Shown here piece after piece: positions 9,366 to 18,600 of a stretch of DNA of 64,000 nt. Position numbers and translations under genes: made by a program. The DNA is from Planctomycetota bacterium (GTDB lineage: Bacteria > Planctomycetota > UBA11346): assembly GCA_016745075.1 (NCBI GenBank), contig JADGDD010000003.1, positions 124,001 to 188,000 on the forward strand. The letters are read 5' to 3'. The stretch's first letter is position 1. Every line of letters begins with the position of its first letter. The notes under the pieces were generated by a model. It did no database searches. It was not told the origin of the DNA and saw only the letters and a list, made by a program, of their open reading frames with translations.

Positions 9366-9866
9366 ATGGAATTTATTGATGATCTTACATTTGTACGACC
9401 CGAAGAGCCATTATGGCCAACGGTGTGTTATGCCATTGGCAGTGGCATTGTTGCACTGTTCATTTGTATTAAAATAGGCATGTATGTACTACGTCGTTAT
9501 CATGCCTATAGAGCATATACACGCCCACGCCGAGAAGCGATAGCTGCTCTAGAGTTAGCGTATGCACAGTGGCGTGAACAGGGCTACACAACATTCATGT
9601 TTCAAGTGGTGAATGTGCTGAAGCGGTATCTAACAGATAATTTCAAGTCGTCAGCGAGTATGTTGACCTACGAAGAACTTGAACAGGCCATTCATGATAT
9701 TCGTCAGCTCAGTGCAGAAGAACAAAACCTAGTCATTGCTATGCTCAAGGAATGCGACCTTGCCTGTTATGCGCTTGCTCCCGTGCAGGAAGCAGACATA
9801 GAGCGGCTCTACACAACCTCCACAAACTTTGTGCTGCATACATGGAGGAATACAGAAGATGAATAA
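9366..9866 (+). CDS. DUF4381-like single-pass membrane protein
   Basis: 166 residues with one N-terminal transmembrane helix at about residues 19-42 (WPTVCYAIGSGIVALFICIK region), followed by a basic stretch (RRYHAYRAYTRPRREA) and a helical soluble domain. Position between DUF58 and BatA and the overall layout match the short DUF4381-type proteins of Bat operons. The match is by context and architecture rather than by a strong motif. The start ATG 9366 has GAGGGGG upstream. Its last 8 bp overlap the start of the next gene, indicating translational coupling. Confidence 0.75.
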   Translation: MEFIDDLTFVRPEEPLWPTVCYAIGSGIVALFICIKIGMYVLRRYHAYRAYTRPRREAIAALELAYAQWREQGYTTFMFQVVNVLKRYLTDNFKSSASMLTYEELEQAIHDIRQLSAEEQNLVIAMLKECDLACYALAPVQEADIERLYTTSTNFVLHTWRNTEDE

Positions 9867-10830
9867 TTTCTTAAGGTCTCTAGAAACCTTCGAGTTCGCA
9901 CATTGGTGGTGGCTCGCCTTATTGCTGCTCTTGCCGCTGGTTGGCTTTTTACTGGGACGAAAAGGCCCTGTTACCACCATTACTTTTTCATCGGTAAGTT
10001 TAGTGCGAGAAGTGTGTAGAGATACGCGTAGCCGTGCCGGTAAATACATAACCTTTTTGTTGCGTTATCTCAGCATTGCCTTTTTGATATTGGGGATGGC
10101 TCGACCGCGTGTGGAACAGGGTGAGCAAGATTCAGAAACCGAAGGCATAGATATTATGTTGGTTCTCGACTTTTCTTATTCCATGCAGGAAGGCAAGCTC
10201 AGTGTTGATGGTGAAGAATACACCTACATTAAGGCGATGGAACGCATAACAAAAGAATTTGTAGAAAAGCGTCCGAATGATCGCCTTGGTGTTATTGGTT
10301 TTGCTGTTCAGCCTTATCTTATTTCGCCGCTGACCAGTGACCATGATTGGGTCATGGAAATGTTAGACGATGCCGAGCTTGATTTAGGGACGGCCATTGG
10401 CTCGGCTATGGTATCTGGTGTGCGCTCCCTCTCTTTATCAGATCGTGTCACTAGAGTTATGGTGGTTGTGACTGACGGTAATAATAATATTGGAATTTCA
10501 CCATTAGCCGCAGCAAAATTATCTCGTCGTGAAAATATACGTATTTATCCAGTAGAGATCACCTCCACCCAAACATTAGCACCGCGTCGGATTGCGGCAC
10601 ATCCACTTAATAATGTGGCGAAAATATCACGCGGTCAATTTTTTCAGGCAACAGACTTTGATTCTTTAAGTTTGCTTTACGAACATATAGAAAAATTAGA
10701 AAAAAGTTTTGTGAAAGAAAATAAACTCACAGCATATGAAGAGTGGTTCATGTATTTCGTTATTACAGGATTGCTACTATTGATCCTAGAGTTTGTTATG
10801 AGACAAACCGTGTATAGGAGGCTACCATGA
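9859..10830 (+). CDS. batA: BatA-like membrane-anchored VWA protein
   Basis: 323 residues from ATG 9859, preceded by GGAGG and overlapping the previous stop. Two N-terminal hydrophobic segments (residues ~15-33 and ~60-78) precede a von Willebrand factor A domain with a complete MIDAS: DFSYS, the GTAIG loop and VTDGNNN. A C-terminal transmembrane helix (~WFMYFVITGLLLLILEFVM) closes the protein. This is the BatA/aerotolerance-operon architecture. Known Bat proteins are linked to stress tolerance and envelope functions, but the biochemical role is not established. Stop and next start overlap as ATGA. Confidence 0.9.
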   Translation: MNNFLRSLETFEFAHWWWLALLLLLPLVGFLLGRKGPVTTITFSSVSLVREVCRDTRSRAGKYITFLLRYLSIAFLILGMARPRVEQGEQDSETEGIDIMLVLDFSYSMQEGKLSVDGEEYTYIKAMERITKEFVEKRPNDRLGVIGFAVQPYLISPLTSDHDWVMEMLDDAELDLGTAIGSAMVSGVRSLSLSDRVTRVMVVVTDGNNNIGISPLAAAKLSRRENIRIYPVEITSTQTLAPRRIAAHPLNNVAKISRGQFFQATDFDSLSLLYEHIEKLEKSFVKENKLTAYEEWFMYFVITGLLLLILEFVMRQTVYRRLP

Positions 10831-13800
10831 TATTTGGCGACATATATTGGTTTTATTCACTAATCCTATTTGCTGTATTGTTCCCTATTATTATGTTTAT
10901 CGGCAAGAAAGTACATCAACGTAAATTGCAAACCTTTGTTGGTTCAGAGCTCGTTGATCGTTTGGTGGAAAATGGCAATTCTAAAGTTGCAGTCATACGT
11001 TTTTCTCTATGGTTTATCGGTATTTTCTTTATTGTGGCAAGTCTTGCGCGCCCTTTGCTGACTGAAAAAGAAGGTAATATTACTAAAAAAGGCTGTGATT
11101 TTATGATTGCGATAGACGTGTCGAAAAGCATGCTCGCTCGTGACTTTAAGCCGACAAAAAACAGATTAGAAGCCGTTAAAAACGAAATTCGTAATTATCT
11201 CAAGGATGCGGAAGGAGATCGCATTGGCCTTATCGCTTTTGCTGGAGAAGCACGAATGATTTCGCCAATGACTTTTAATAAGAAAACCATAGAACTCATG
11301 CTTGATCATTTGTCACCCAAAACTATTTGGCGTTCAGGTAGTGATTTGGCTAAGCCAATTGAAATCGCAAATAAATTTCTTGGCAAAAAAGAAGTGGCAT
11401 CACGGGTGCTGGTTATCTTCTCTGATGGTGAACAACATGATACTGATCCATCATTTGCAGCACGAGCAGCTAAGTCGGAAGGTAATTTAACTGTATTTAC
11501 AATTGGTGTTGGTAGCCAAGATGGAGCAAAGGTGCCGATAGAAACAATAGATAAAGCAGGCAATGTTGTGAAAACCGAATACTTAAAAAATGTAAATGAT
11601 GAAGAAGTTATTTCTGTTTTAGATGAATCTCGATTACGAGATGTGGCACGTATTACGAATGGTGCCTATGTTCGTATGAAACCAAGAAATCCAGATTCAA
11701 CCACAGATTCAACCTTCAAACGCCTTTACGATACACAAATTCAGCCATTGGCGCAGTCATTGCGGGTAGCGAAAGTTGTTTCAAAAGAAGATGTCTATCA
11801 GTATCCATTGTTTGTTGCAATTATGTTACTGCTAATGGAAATGCTTGTTGCGTATTTCGTGAAAGGTAAAGCCAAAAAACTCCCTCAACAGCTTGTCGTA
11901 TTGTGTTTATGTATACTTCCGTTTGTGACGGCCCATGCAGAGGAGAGTGTTATCGGTATTAGGTATGCAGAAAAACCCGTTATTGTTGATGGCCATGGTG
12001 GTGAGTGGAAACAGGTTCAAAGTTTACCTTTACCCTATATGAAAAAAGAGAAAAGTGCTCTGAAATTGCTGTGGCATGAAAAAGGTCTCTATGGGCTCTT
12101 AGAGATACGAAAAAACAAAGAACTCATGATCAGAAAGCGAGAGCCATGGAAAGGTGATAGCCTAGAACTTTTCATTGAAAAAGATAATGCCCTTAATCAG
12201 AACTTTGAAGCAAATGATTTAGAAACAGAACAGTTTATTTTTTTTCCTGATACGGTAGACACATCCGGAGATAGTTTTGTGCAGATACCACGTGGCAAGC
12301 ATGTACGAGGAACTGTCCGACCAGATGGACAGAATATAAAATGCAAGTACAGCACGAAAAAAAACCGTTATTCTTTGGAGTTTTTCATTTCTGCAGAATA
12401 CATGAAGCCGGCTATCATGGCAGGACGAACAACAATGACCGTCCATTTCTGTGTCAATGATGATGGACATCCGATACAGCAGTTTGCGGTAGATAAAAAC
12501 GTTGCAGATAACAGTAAAAAACCAATTGCTTGGCAAACAGTAACGTTGTTTGCTTCACAACAAGAAATTGCCAATCGAATCGAGGAGAAAGAAGCTCAGC
12601 CAGAAAGTTTTGCCGTCATGGAAGAAGAGTCGGTTGCCGTAAAGGTTCTCACTATAGAAGAGCAAAATGATCGCCTAGATATTGCAGAAGCGTATCTTGA
12701 AGATGGTCAGATTGAAGAAGCAGTGTTCTATTTGGGAGACTTTATAGATGAGTACCCAGATAATCCTTATGCACTATATAATTATGGCATTGCGCTCTAT
12801 AGGAAGGGTGATTACATATCAGCTGAATCTATTTGGAATAGAGCGGCAACAGTGAGCGAATCTCCCGTAGTTGGCGAGGCTTTATTTCAGCTTGGCAATG
12901 CATGTTACAGACAGGCGAGTCTCCTGCCGAATAACCGAAAAAACTGGAATGCCGTTATTGCGTTATTACGGAGAGGGCTTGACTACCATAATGAAATAGA
13001 TGAGTCCTTTTCTGTGCAGATTCAAGAGCGTGTTGTGAATAATAGTCTCATCATGGTTACGAGTATCGCTCAAATTATGAGTAAGCGTGGCAATGCCTAT
13101 TTATCTGAAGCGCATACCATCTTGGAAGCTGCCAAGCTGCCGGAAAATAAGTCATGGCAAGTAAAAGACCTACTTAAGGACCTTGAAAAAGTATCTGGGC
13201 AAGCAGAAGGAGACTTCAAGGATCTTGAAACCTTCATTCTTGAAAACCCAAGTTTAGCAGAGGAGTTTCAGCCACAGGTAGAATCTGGTTTAGCACGCAT
13301 TAATCGGATCATGGTTTTTTCTTTATTAAGTAACGCACGCATGACGGTGAAGGAAGTTGAAGAATCAGGTTCAACACAAAATAATAAATGGACGATAAAG
13401 ATGTATCAAACTGCTATATCCTATTATGAGCAATTGTTGCGTATGTATCCAGATCATGCAGAAGCGCTTGCAGAGCTTGCGACAGTGCAGCAGAGTATTT
13501 GTAATACGTACGTAAAAGAATCAAATATAGAACTGCGTATGGCAACAGACGTTGTGCAGGAAGATATCAAAGAAAGAAAAATGAAGGCACGTATGCAAGA
13601 GCTTCTCTCTCAGACCGGCAGGGCAGAGATGAAAGAAAGAGACAGTATACAGTCCAAGCTTAATTACATGGAAAGGTCCTATCCCTCGTCAGATCCAGAA
13701 GATGCCATGAAACATTGGATTAACGCGATTGCTAATATCAAAACGGCCTTGTCATTTTCGAAGGAAGATAGCGTCGCTCAGAATTTATTAAAGAAAACAG

Positions 13801-14384
13801 AGGATGATTTATTTGAAGGCCGCAAGCGTTATGCACAACGTTATATTGATCAAGCGAGTGCAATGGTCGTAGAGAATGATGAAGAAGCAGATGTGCGGGT
13901 ATCTCTTCAGGAGAAGGCTGTTCGGAGTATAGAACAGGCAGCTAACAGCAGACCAAGCGTAGCAGAGGAATTGAGTGCCTATTTGCAAGGCATACAAAAA
14001 ACATTAGCACGCTACTATTATGGACGTGGGCAGATATACATTGAACTAGCAAAGGAAAAGAAAAAAACACATCTTGATAGAGCTGTTGCATACTTACAAA
14101 AGGCAACACAAGATTTTTCAAAAGCATACACAAAAGACCCGAGTTTTGAAATGGCAAAAAAAGCTCGAACAGATAATGATACAATTCAATATGCATGGCG
14201 TAAAGAATTGAGTGACCGTATTGCACAAGAACTTGCGGCCCAAGCTGTGGAAGAAGACGATGACTTTTCCGATGTTTCATTTGATGAAGACAAATTAAGA
14301 GATTTAACACTTCAAGAAGAAGAGGATCCGATGGCAGGGTATGGAGAAAATAGTAATCTGCCAGAGCCAATCCATAATTGGTAG
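10827..14384 (+). CDS. BatB-like VWA protein fused to a CBM9-like domain and TPR region
   Basis: 1185 residues. Residues 1-~345 are BatB-like: two N-terminal transmembrane helices, a VWA domain with MIDAS DVSKS and IFSDGEQHDTD, and a transmembrane helix around 327-345. A second hydrophobic, signal-peptide-like segment (~355-373, LCLCILPFVTAHA) follows. Then comes a domain at ~375-575 resembling carbohydrate-binding family 9 / DOMON-type modules (VIVDGHGGEW, DSLELFIEKDN). From ~610 to the end there are TPR-like helical repeats (YALYNYGIALYRKGDYISAE) and long charged helices, taking the place of a separate BatC. A typical BatB is about 330 residues, so this is a large fusion. If the VWA domain is periplasmic, the two hydrophobic segments would also put the C-terminal part there. 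Confidence 0.88.
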   Translation: MIFGDIYWFYSLILFAVLFPIIMFIGKKVHQRKLQTFVGSELVDRLVENGNSKVAVIRFSLWFIGIFFIVASLARPLLTEKEGNITKKGCDFMIAIDVSKSMLARDFKPTKNRLEAVKNEIRNYLKDAEGDRIGLIAFAGEARMISPMTFNKKTIELMLDHLSPKTIWRSGSDLAKPIEIANKFLGKKEVASRVLVIFSDGEQHDTDPSFAARAAKSEGNLTVFTIGVGSQDGAKVPIETIDKAGNVVKTEYLKNVNDEEVISVLDESRLRDVARITNGAYVRMKPRNPDSTTDSTFKRLYDTQIQPLAQSLRVAKVVSKEDVYQYPLFVAIMLLLMEMLVAYFVKGKAKKLPQQLVVLCLCILPFVTAHAEESVIGIRYAEKPVIVDGHGGEWKQVQSLPLPYMKKEKSALKLLWHEKGLYGLLEIRKNKELMIRKREPWKGDSLELFIEKDNALNQNFEANDLETEQFIFFPDTVDTSGDSFVQIPRGKHVRGTVRPDGQNIKCKYSTKKNRYSLEFFISAEYMKPAIMAGRTTMTVHFCVNDDGHPIQQFAVDKNVADNSKKPIAWQTVTLFASQQEIANRIEEKEAQPESFAVMEEESVAVKVLTIEEQNDRLDIAEAYLEDGQIEEAVFYLGDFIDEYPDNPYALYNYGIALYRKGDYISAESIWNRAATVSESPVVGEALFQLGNACYRQASLLPNNRKNWNAVIALLRRGLDYHNEIDESFSVQIQERVVNNSLIMVTSIAQIMSKRGNAYLSEAHTILEAAKLPENKSWQVKDLLKDLEKVSGQAEGDFKDLETFILENPSLAEEFQPQVESGLARINRIMVFSLLSNARMTVKEVEESGSTQNNKWTIKMYQTAISYYEQLLRMYPDHAEALAELATVQQSICNTYVKESNIELRMATDVVQEDIKERKMKARMQELLSQTGRAEMKERDSIQSKLNYMERSYPSSDPEDAMKHWINAIANIKTALSFSKEDSVAQNLLKKTEDDLFEGRKRYAQRYIDQASAMVVENDEEADVRVSLQEKAVRSIEQAANSRPSVAEELSAYLQGIQKTLARYYYGRGQIYIELAKEKKKTHLDRAVAYLQKATQDFSKAYTKDPSFEMAKKARTDNDTIQYAWRKELSDRIAQELAAQAVEEDDDFSDVSFDEDKLRDLTLQEEEDPMAGYGENSNLPEPIHNW

Positions 14385-14421
14385 TCAAGAGATGTTGTCT
14401 ACCGCAATCAAGGAGTTATTA

Positions 14422-17400
14422 ATGATGAGACCGTTTATTGTGCTCATGTGCCTATCTGCGTACTGTTGTGCAGAAGAACAGTCATCTCCTCTGTGGGCCA
14501 TAGGTGAGGCTCACTCAGATGCCCCAATGGAAACGTTAAAAAATGTGCGTATCGTAGATTATGGCGATGATTATGTTTATCACGGAGCAGGTTCTTTTCG
14601 TGGTGCTCATAAAAGGCATACAGAATACGGACTGAATATTATTAAAGATGTTGATGTTAATGATGACGGAATAGCGGCTGGTGACTGTATTAGTTACATG
14701 AAGTATAGTCTTGATGAGCCGCTTAGTATTGAGCAGCCTCATTGGGACCCAGAGGGGAATAATTCAGTTTTTTATGGCGGTATTACTGGCTACTTTGCAA
14801 ACAATAAAAACTTAGGTGGTTTTACCGAATTAAAAGTGAATAGTTTTGAAACACCCGATGGTGATAATATTACTATGATGGTACACGGAACTAAAGAGTG
14901 GAGTCGTGTATATGGACTATGGTTGTGGAAAAAAGAAGATTTCTATTCAAGTGGAGATGTAAACCGAGTATCATTAGATGAAAGTTCATGGATGGGTATC
15001 CATTGTATGCGTGGGTGGGTTGGCATGGATCAAGCTCGCTTTGTGATACGAGAGGGAGAGCAGTTTTATATATCTGAATATTCATTTGGGTCGAAGGAGG
15101 CGCAAAAAGCGTATGAGGGTCAAAAACAAGGATTGGTATATTCAATACGGCCCACAGAAACTCGTTGGGCTCTATATACCCCACAGGAACCGTACCATAT
15201 TGAATTTGACAGCGAAGCAGCAATCTATAAGAAACGTGAATTTACGAATGTAGAAGTGGCAGGATACTATATTGCTCAGCATGAAGGGAAAGTCGCAACT
15301 GTTGATGCAAAAATGTATGCCTTTGAATTGTTTGGTACTGTGCATCGACTAGAGCGAGGGAGCGAATCATTAGCAATGGTTCCTATTCCTGAACAAGAAA
15401 GTGTTCCATCATACTATATATCACGGACAGAAGTCCCCTATGCTTTGTGGAGAAAAGTACGTCGATGGGCTATTTCACAACAATGGGGGAGAGAGGGCTA
15501 TGAACCCTATTTAACTGGTAAAGATGGTGATATGGGCAGTATGGATTATGCAGGGGCAGATGGCTTAGTTGCTCATACATCAGATGAACCAGTTACAGAT
15601 ATTCTTTGGCTCGATGCTGTTGTTTGGTGCAATATGCTCTCTGAATATGAGGGTCGTACACCAGTCTATTATTACGATGAAGCCCAAACCATTGTTTTAC
15701 GTCGTGTTTTTGAGAGACGTGGAAAGGGGAATAGTCGTATGGGGCTGGTTCAACAAAAGGCATATGTAAAGTGGGGTGCAGATGGTTACCGCTTACCAAC
15801 TATTTCCGAGTGGTGTGCAGTAGATGATCAACACAATGTAATGGAAACTGATGCTTGGCATGAAGAAAGTAGTGAAGGACGAAGTCATCCTGTTGCAAGT
15901 AAGAAGCCAAACACACAAGGTCTTTATGATATGCGTGGCAATGTATGGGAATATGTATGGGATGTGGACGGGCCATTTATTCAGGAATTTATAGCAGGCA
16001 ATGTGGTTGCTCGGTATAAAAAACCGCATGTTGTGGTAGGGGGTAGTTATAATACTGCGGCAGCGGATGGTGGACGGGTGTATACGAGCAGTGAGATGAA
16101 ACAGGCATCACGCTATGGAGATCATCCGTTTAGTGGGTCCCACGAAATTGGGTTTCGGCTTGTGCGAAGAAAGCCAGGCTTGGTAGAGCCCAATAGAATT
16201 GCAAAAGAAGCTGTGCCGAATACTATTCCGCAATGGAGTATAGAGTACCAAGATAAAGGGCCTGTCGGAGAAGTGCGAGACAGTCAGAAATCAATACTGA
16301 ATCTTGTAGACGTCCCAGAGGGGAATTATAAACGATGTGACTTAGCTCGTGTTTTTGTGTCTCCATTCAAGATAGCAGAAACAGAGGTCACATATGCACA
16401 ATGGAAAGAAGTTTACGATTGGGCCATACGTCGTGGCTATGTATTTAATAAAGATGGTGATATGGGCAGCATGGATAGGGAGTCTGAAGGAAAAACTTAT
16501 GGGCCAGATGAACCGGTTACGGATATTAATAGATTAGATGCCATTGTATTTTGTAATGCTTTGTCCGAGATGGAAGGTAAAACCCCTGTTTATAGAAGGG
16601 GAGACAAAGTGTTTCGTTCATCACCTATAGCAAGGAATCATTGGGTTAAACAGCCTAAGAATAATAATTATTTTGAAAATACTCCAGAGAATGAAGAGTG
16701 GAACGAGATGGTGAATCGTTATGGGGATAGCTACGGTATGCCAGGTAGCTTTCAAGCAAATTGGTCCGCAGATGGCTACCGGCTCCCAACTAAGTCAGAA
16801 TGGCATGTGGCGTATAAAGGTACATCAGCCACACAATATTATTGGGGACAAGAATTTGATTTTTCTGGGGACTATAGTTGGACAGCACATTCAAGTGGCG
16901 GAAAAACACAAGCGGTTGCTCAAAAGAAGCCGAATAGCCTTGGCCTTTATGATATGGCAGGTAATGTTTGGGAATATTGTAATGGCAGTAGTTCTGTCTC
17001 ACAGAATCAAGCTTTTCATGAAACGTGGAATCCAAAAGGCGGAAAAATAGGTCGTTCAATAGGTATTTTTGGACAAATCCAAGGTGGTTCATTTGAACTA
17101 TCGGCAAGACATCTACGATCATTTAGACCATTGGCAAAAGGCAGACTAGATCGCTGGGTACATACGCCTTTAATGAAAGGTTATCCAACTATAGGTTTTC
17201 GGCCGGTGCGTTGTAAGGCACGTACACATAGAGCTGGAGGCAGTGAAATGCCAGAAAAAATACAGGTTTTAGATATCAACTTACAAGAGCCCATAACACC
17301 ACTGCAAGGGGCAACGCACCGAGGTAATTTACAACGAACTGGTGTGCTTTATGGCAAGTCGATTGTACGTGTTCCACAGGAGCGCTGGCAATTTACAACA

Positions 17401-18438
17401 GAGGGTGCTATTCGAGGACAACCTATTGTTTATAGAGGTGTTGCCTACATCTTTAGCGAAGATGGAAACCTCTATGCTATAGACAGTCAATCGGGCACGG
17501 AAAAATGGCGGTTTAAAACACATGGTGGCCCTATGTCGAAAGAAGATAGAGACGTTCGGCCGCCAGCACCAACCATTAAAGAAGGAATGTTGTACCTTGG
17601 CGATAATGCGGGGTATGTGTATGCCATTGATACAGAAACCGGTCGGTCTAAATGGGAAACAACGGCACGAGGAGCAAGGCGGGCCACTGGTTCTCCAGTT
17701 CCTGTGTATGGTGCTGTTTTTTCATTTGTAAATTCACATATTAATGGTGAAGGTGGTATTATGGCAATTCATGGTGAGACGGGACAGTTATTAAATATTT
17801 ATAAAAATCAGCCATGGGGCCCTTATCAAACATGGGCATTTGCCGAAGGCAATTTGTTGATGAGTAATCATGTTGCTGGTTCACGAATAGACCTCAAATC
17901 AGGATCGAAATCATTTTACGGATCATCTAGTTGGCATTCAAATTATAATGTTCCAGTCGTTTATGATGGTAACATTTACCTCATTGGTTTGGCATTAGGC
18001 AAGGCAGACTATCGATCAGGAAAACCACGTTATCATCTGCCTATTATTGGCGATAAAATAAACGTCTATGGAGGTTCAATAGAGCAGCGTGCAGGAATGA
18101 GTGATAACACTTTGGCTGTATGGCAAGATAAAGCCTATTTTGGCAGCAGGAATGGTCATCTTTATTGTCGAGCAACAGAAGATGGTTCACGTATTTGGGA
18201 GCAAAACTTAGGGATACGGATTCGTTGTGCACCAATTATTTGTAGTGATGTATCGCAGAGTCAGGAAGCTGTTGTATACTGTGCTCATGGAGATGGTGGT
18301 ATTTTCGCCCATAATGCAAATACAGGCGCGCTACTGTGGTCGTATGACCTTGGAGCAGAGGTTGAGGCAGACTTGTGGACAGCAGACGGTCGGCTTTTTG
18401 TTGCTGATATGCAAGGCGTGTTGCACGCTCTTGAATAG
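14422..18438 (+). CDS. Second giant exported SUMF1/SUMF1/PQQ-propeller protein
   Basis: About 1338 residues from ATG 14422 (AAGGAG 6 nt upstream; a longer frame from 14341 overlaps the previous gene and has no ribosome site). Signal peptide MMRPFIVLMCLSAYCCA. It is collinear with the protein at 2147: an N-terminal domain with DVNDDGI, FGE-like domain 1 (~328-583), FGE-like domain 2 (~643-932), and PQQ-type blades from ~970 (YIFSEDGNLYAIDSQSGTEKW). Both FGE-like domains carry DGDMGSMD, a GLYDMxGNVWEY motif and a GFRPVRC or GFRLVRR end, and neither has the FGE catalytic cysteines. It is probably the last gene of the block and, as an exported paralogue at the opposite end, a likely partner or alternative client of the Bat machinery. 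Confidence 0.9.
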   Translation: MMRPFIVLMCLSAYCCAEEQSSPLWAIGEAHSDAPMETLKNVRIVDYGDDYVYHGAGSFRGAHKRHTEYGLNIIKDVDVNDDGIAAGDCISYMKYSLDEPLSIEQPHWDPEGNNSVFYGGITGYFANNKNLGGFTELKVNSFETPDGDNITMMVHGTKEWSRVYGLWLWKKEDFYSSGDVNRVSLDESSWMGIHCMRGWVGMDQARFVIREGEQFYISEYSFGSKEAQKAYEGQKQGLVYSIRPTETRWALYTPQEPYHIEFDSEAAIYKKREFTNVEVAGYYIAQHEGKVATVDAKMYAFELFGTVHRLERGSESLAMVPIPEQESVPSYYISRTEVPYALWRKVRRWAISQQWGREGYEPYLTGKDGDMGSMDYAGADGLVAHTSDEPVTDILWLDAVVWCNMLSEYEGRTPVYYYDEAQTIVLRRVFERRGKGNSRMGLVQQKAYVKWGADGYRLPTISEWCAVDDQHNVMETDAWHEESSEGRSHPVASKKPNTQGLYDMRGNVWEYVWDVDGPFIQEFIAGNVVARYKKPHVVVGGSYNTAAADGGRVYTSSEMKQASRYGDHPFSGSHEIGFRLVRRKPGLVEPNRIAKEAVPNTIPQWSIEYQDKGPVGEVRDSQKSILNLVDVPEGNYKRCDLARVFVSPFKIAETEVTYAQWKEVYDWAIRRGYVFNKDGDMGSMDRESEGKTYGPDEPVTDINRLDAIVFCNALSEMEGKTPVYRRGDKVFRSSPIARNHWVKQPKNNNYFENTPENEEWNEMVNRYGDSYGMPGSFQANWSADGYRLPTKSEWHVAYKGTSATQYYWGQEFDFSGDYSWTAHSSGGKTQAVAQKKPNSLGLYDMAGNVWEYCNGSSSVSQNQAFHETWNPKGGKIGRSIGIFGQIQGGSFELSARHLRSFRPLAKGRLDRWVHTPLMKGYPTIGFRPVRCKARTHRAGGSEMPEKIQVLDINLQEPITPLQGATHRGNLQRTGVLYGKSIVRVPQERWQFTTEGAIRGQPIVYRGVAYIFSEDGNLYAIDSQSGTEKWRFKTHGGPMSKEDRDVRPPAPTIKEGMLYLGDNAGYVYAIDTETGRSKWETTARGARRATGSPVPVYGAVFSFVNSHINGEGGIMAIHGETGQLLNIYKNQPWGPYQTWAFAEGNLLMSNHVAGSRIDLKSGSKSFYGSSSWHSNYNVPVVYDGNIYLIGLALGKADYRSGKPRYHLPIIGDKINVYGGSIEQRAGMSDNTLAVWQDKAYFGSRNGHLYCRATEDGSRIWEQNLGIRIRCAPIICSDVSQSQEAVVYCAHGDGGIFAHNANTGALLWSYDLGAEVEADLWTADGRLFVADMQGVLHALE

Positions 18439-18536
18439 TATAACATTCGGAGATCGTTTGGTGACTCAATTATTGCACTAAATCTTTTTCATCTTTTTCA
18501 CTATGGATAGGAAAAGGTGTCGCCGAAAATATAAAA

Positions 18537-18570
18537 AGAGGTGCGTCTGTGTAAGAACAGACGCACCTCT
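18537..18570 (-). terminator. Strong hairpin terminator of the methylmalonyl-CoA decarboxylase operon
   Basis: A perfect 14-bp inverted repeat (AGAGGTGCGTCTGT and its complement) with a 6-nt loop. On the minus strand it is followed by CTTTTTAT, the expected U-tract, ending the operon whose last stop is at 18601. The plus-strand tail (AAAGTTTCTG) is poor, so it may stop the convergent giant-protein transcript only weakly. Confidence 0.85.
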
Positions 18571-18600
18571 AAAGTTTCTGCATGTGTGTACTTTTAGCTT

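Noticed and set aside
2147..18438. Diversity-generating retroelement target proteins
   Set aside because: FGE-like domains fit the target fold, but no reverse transcriptase, template repeat or variable repeat was seen in the window.
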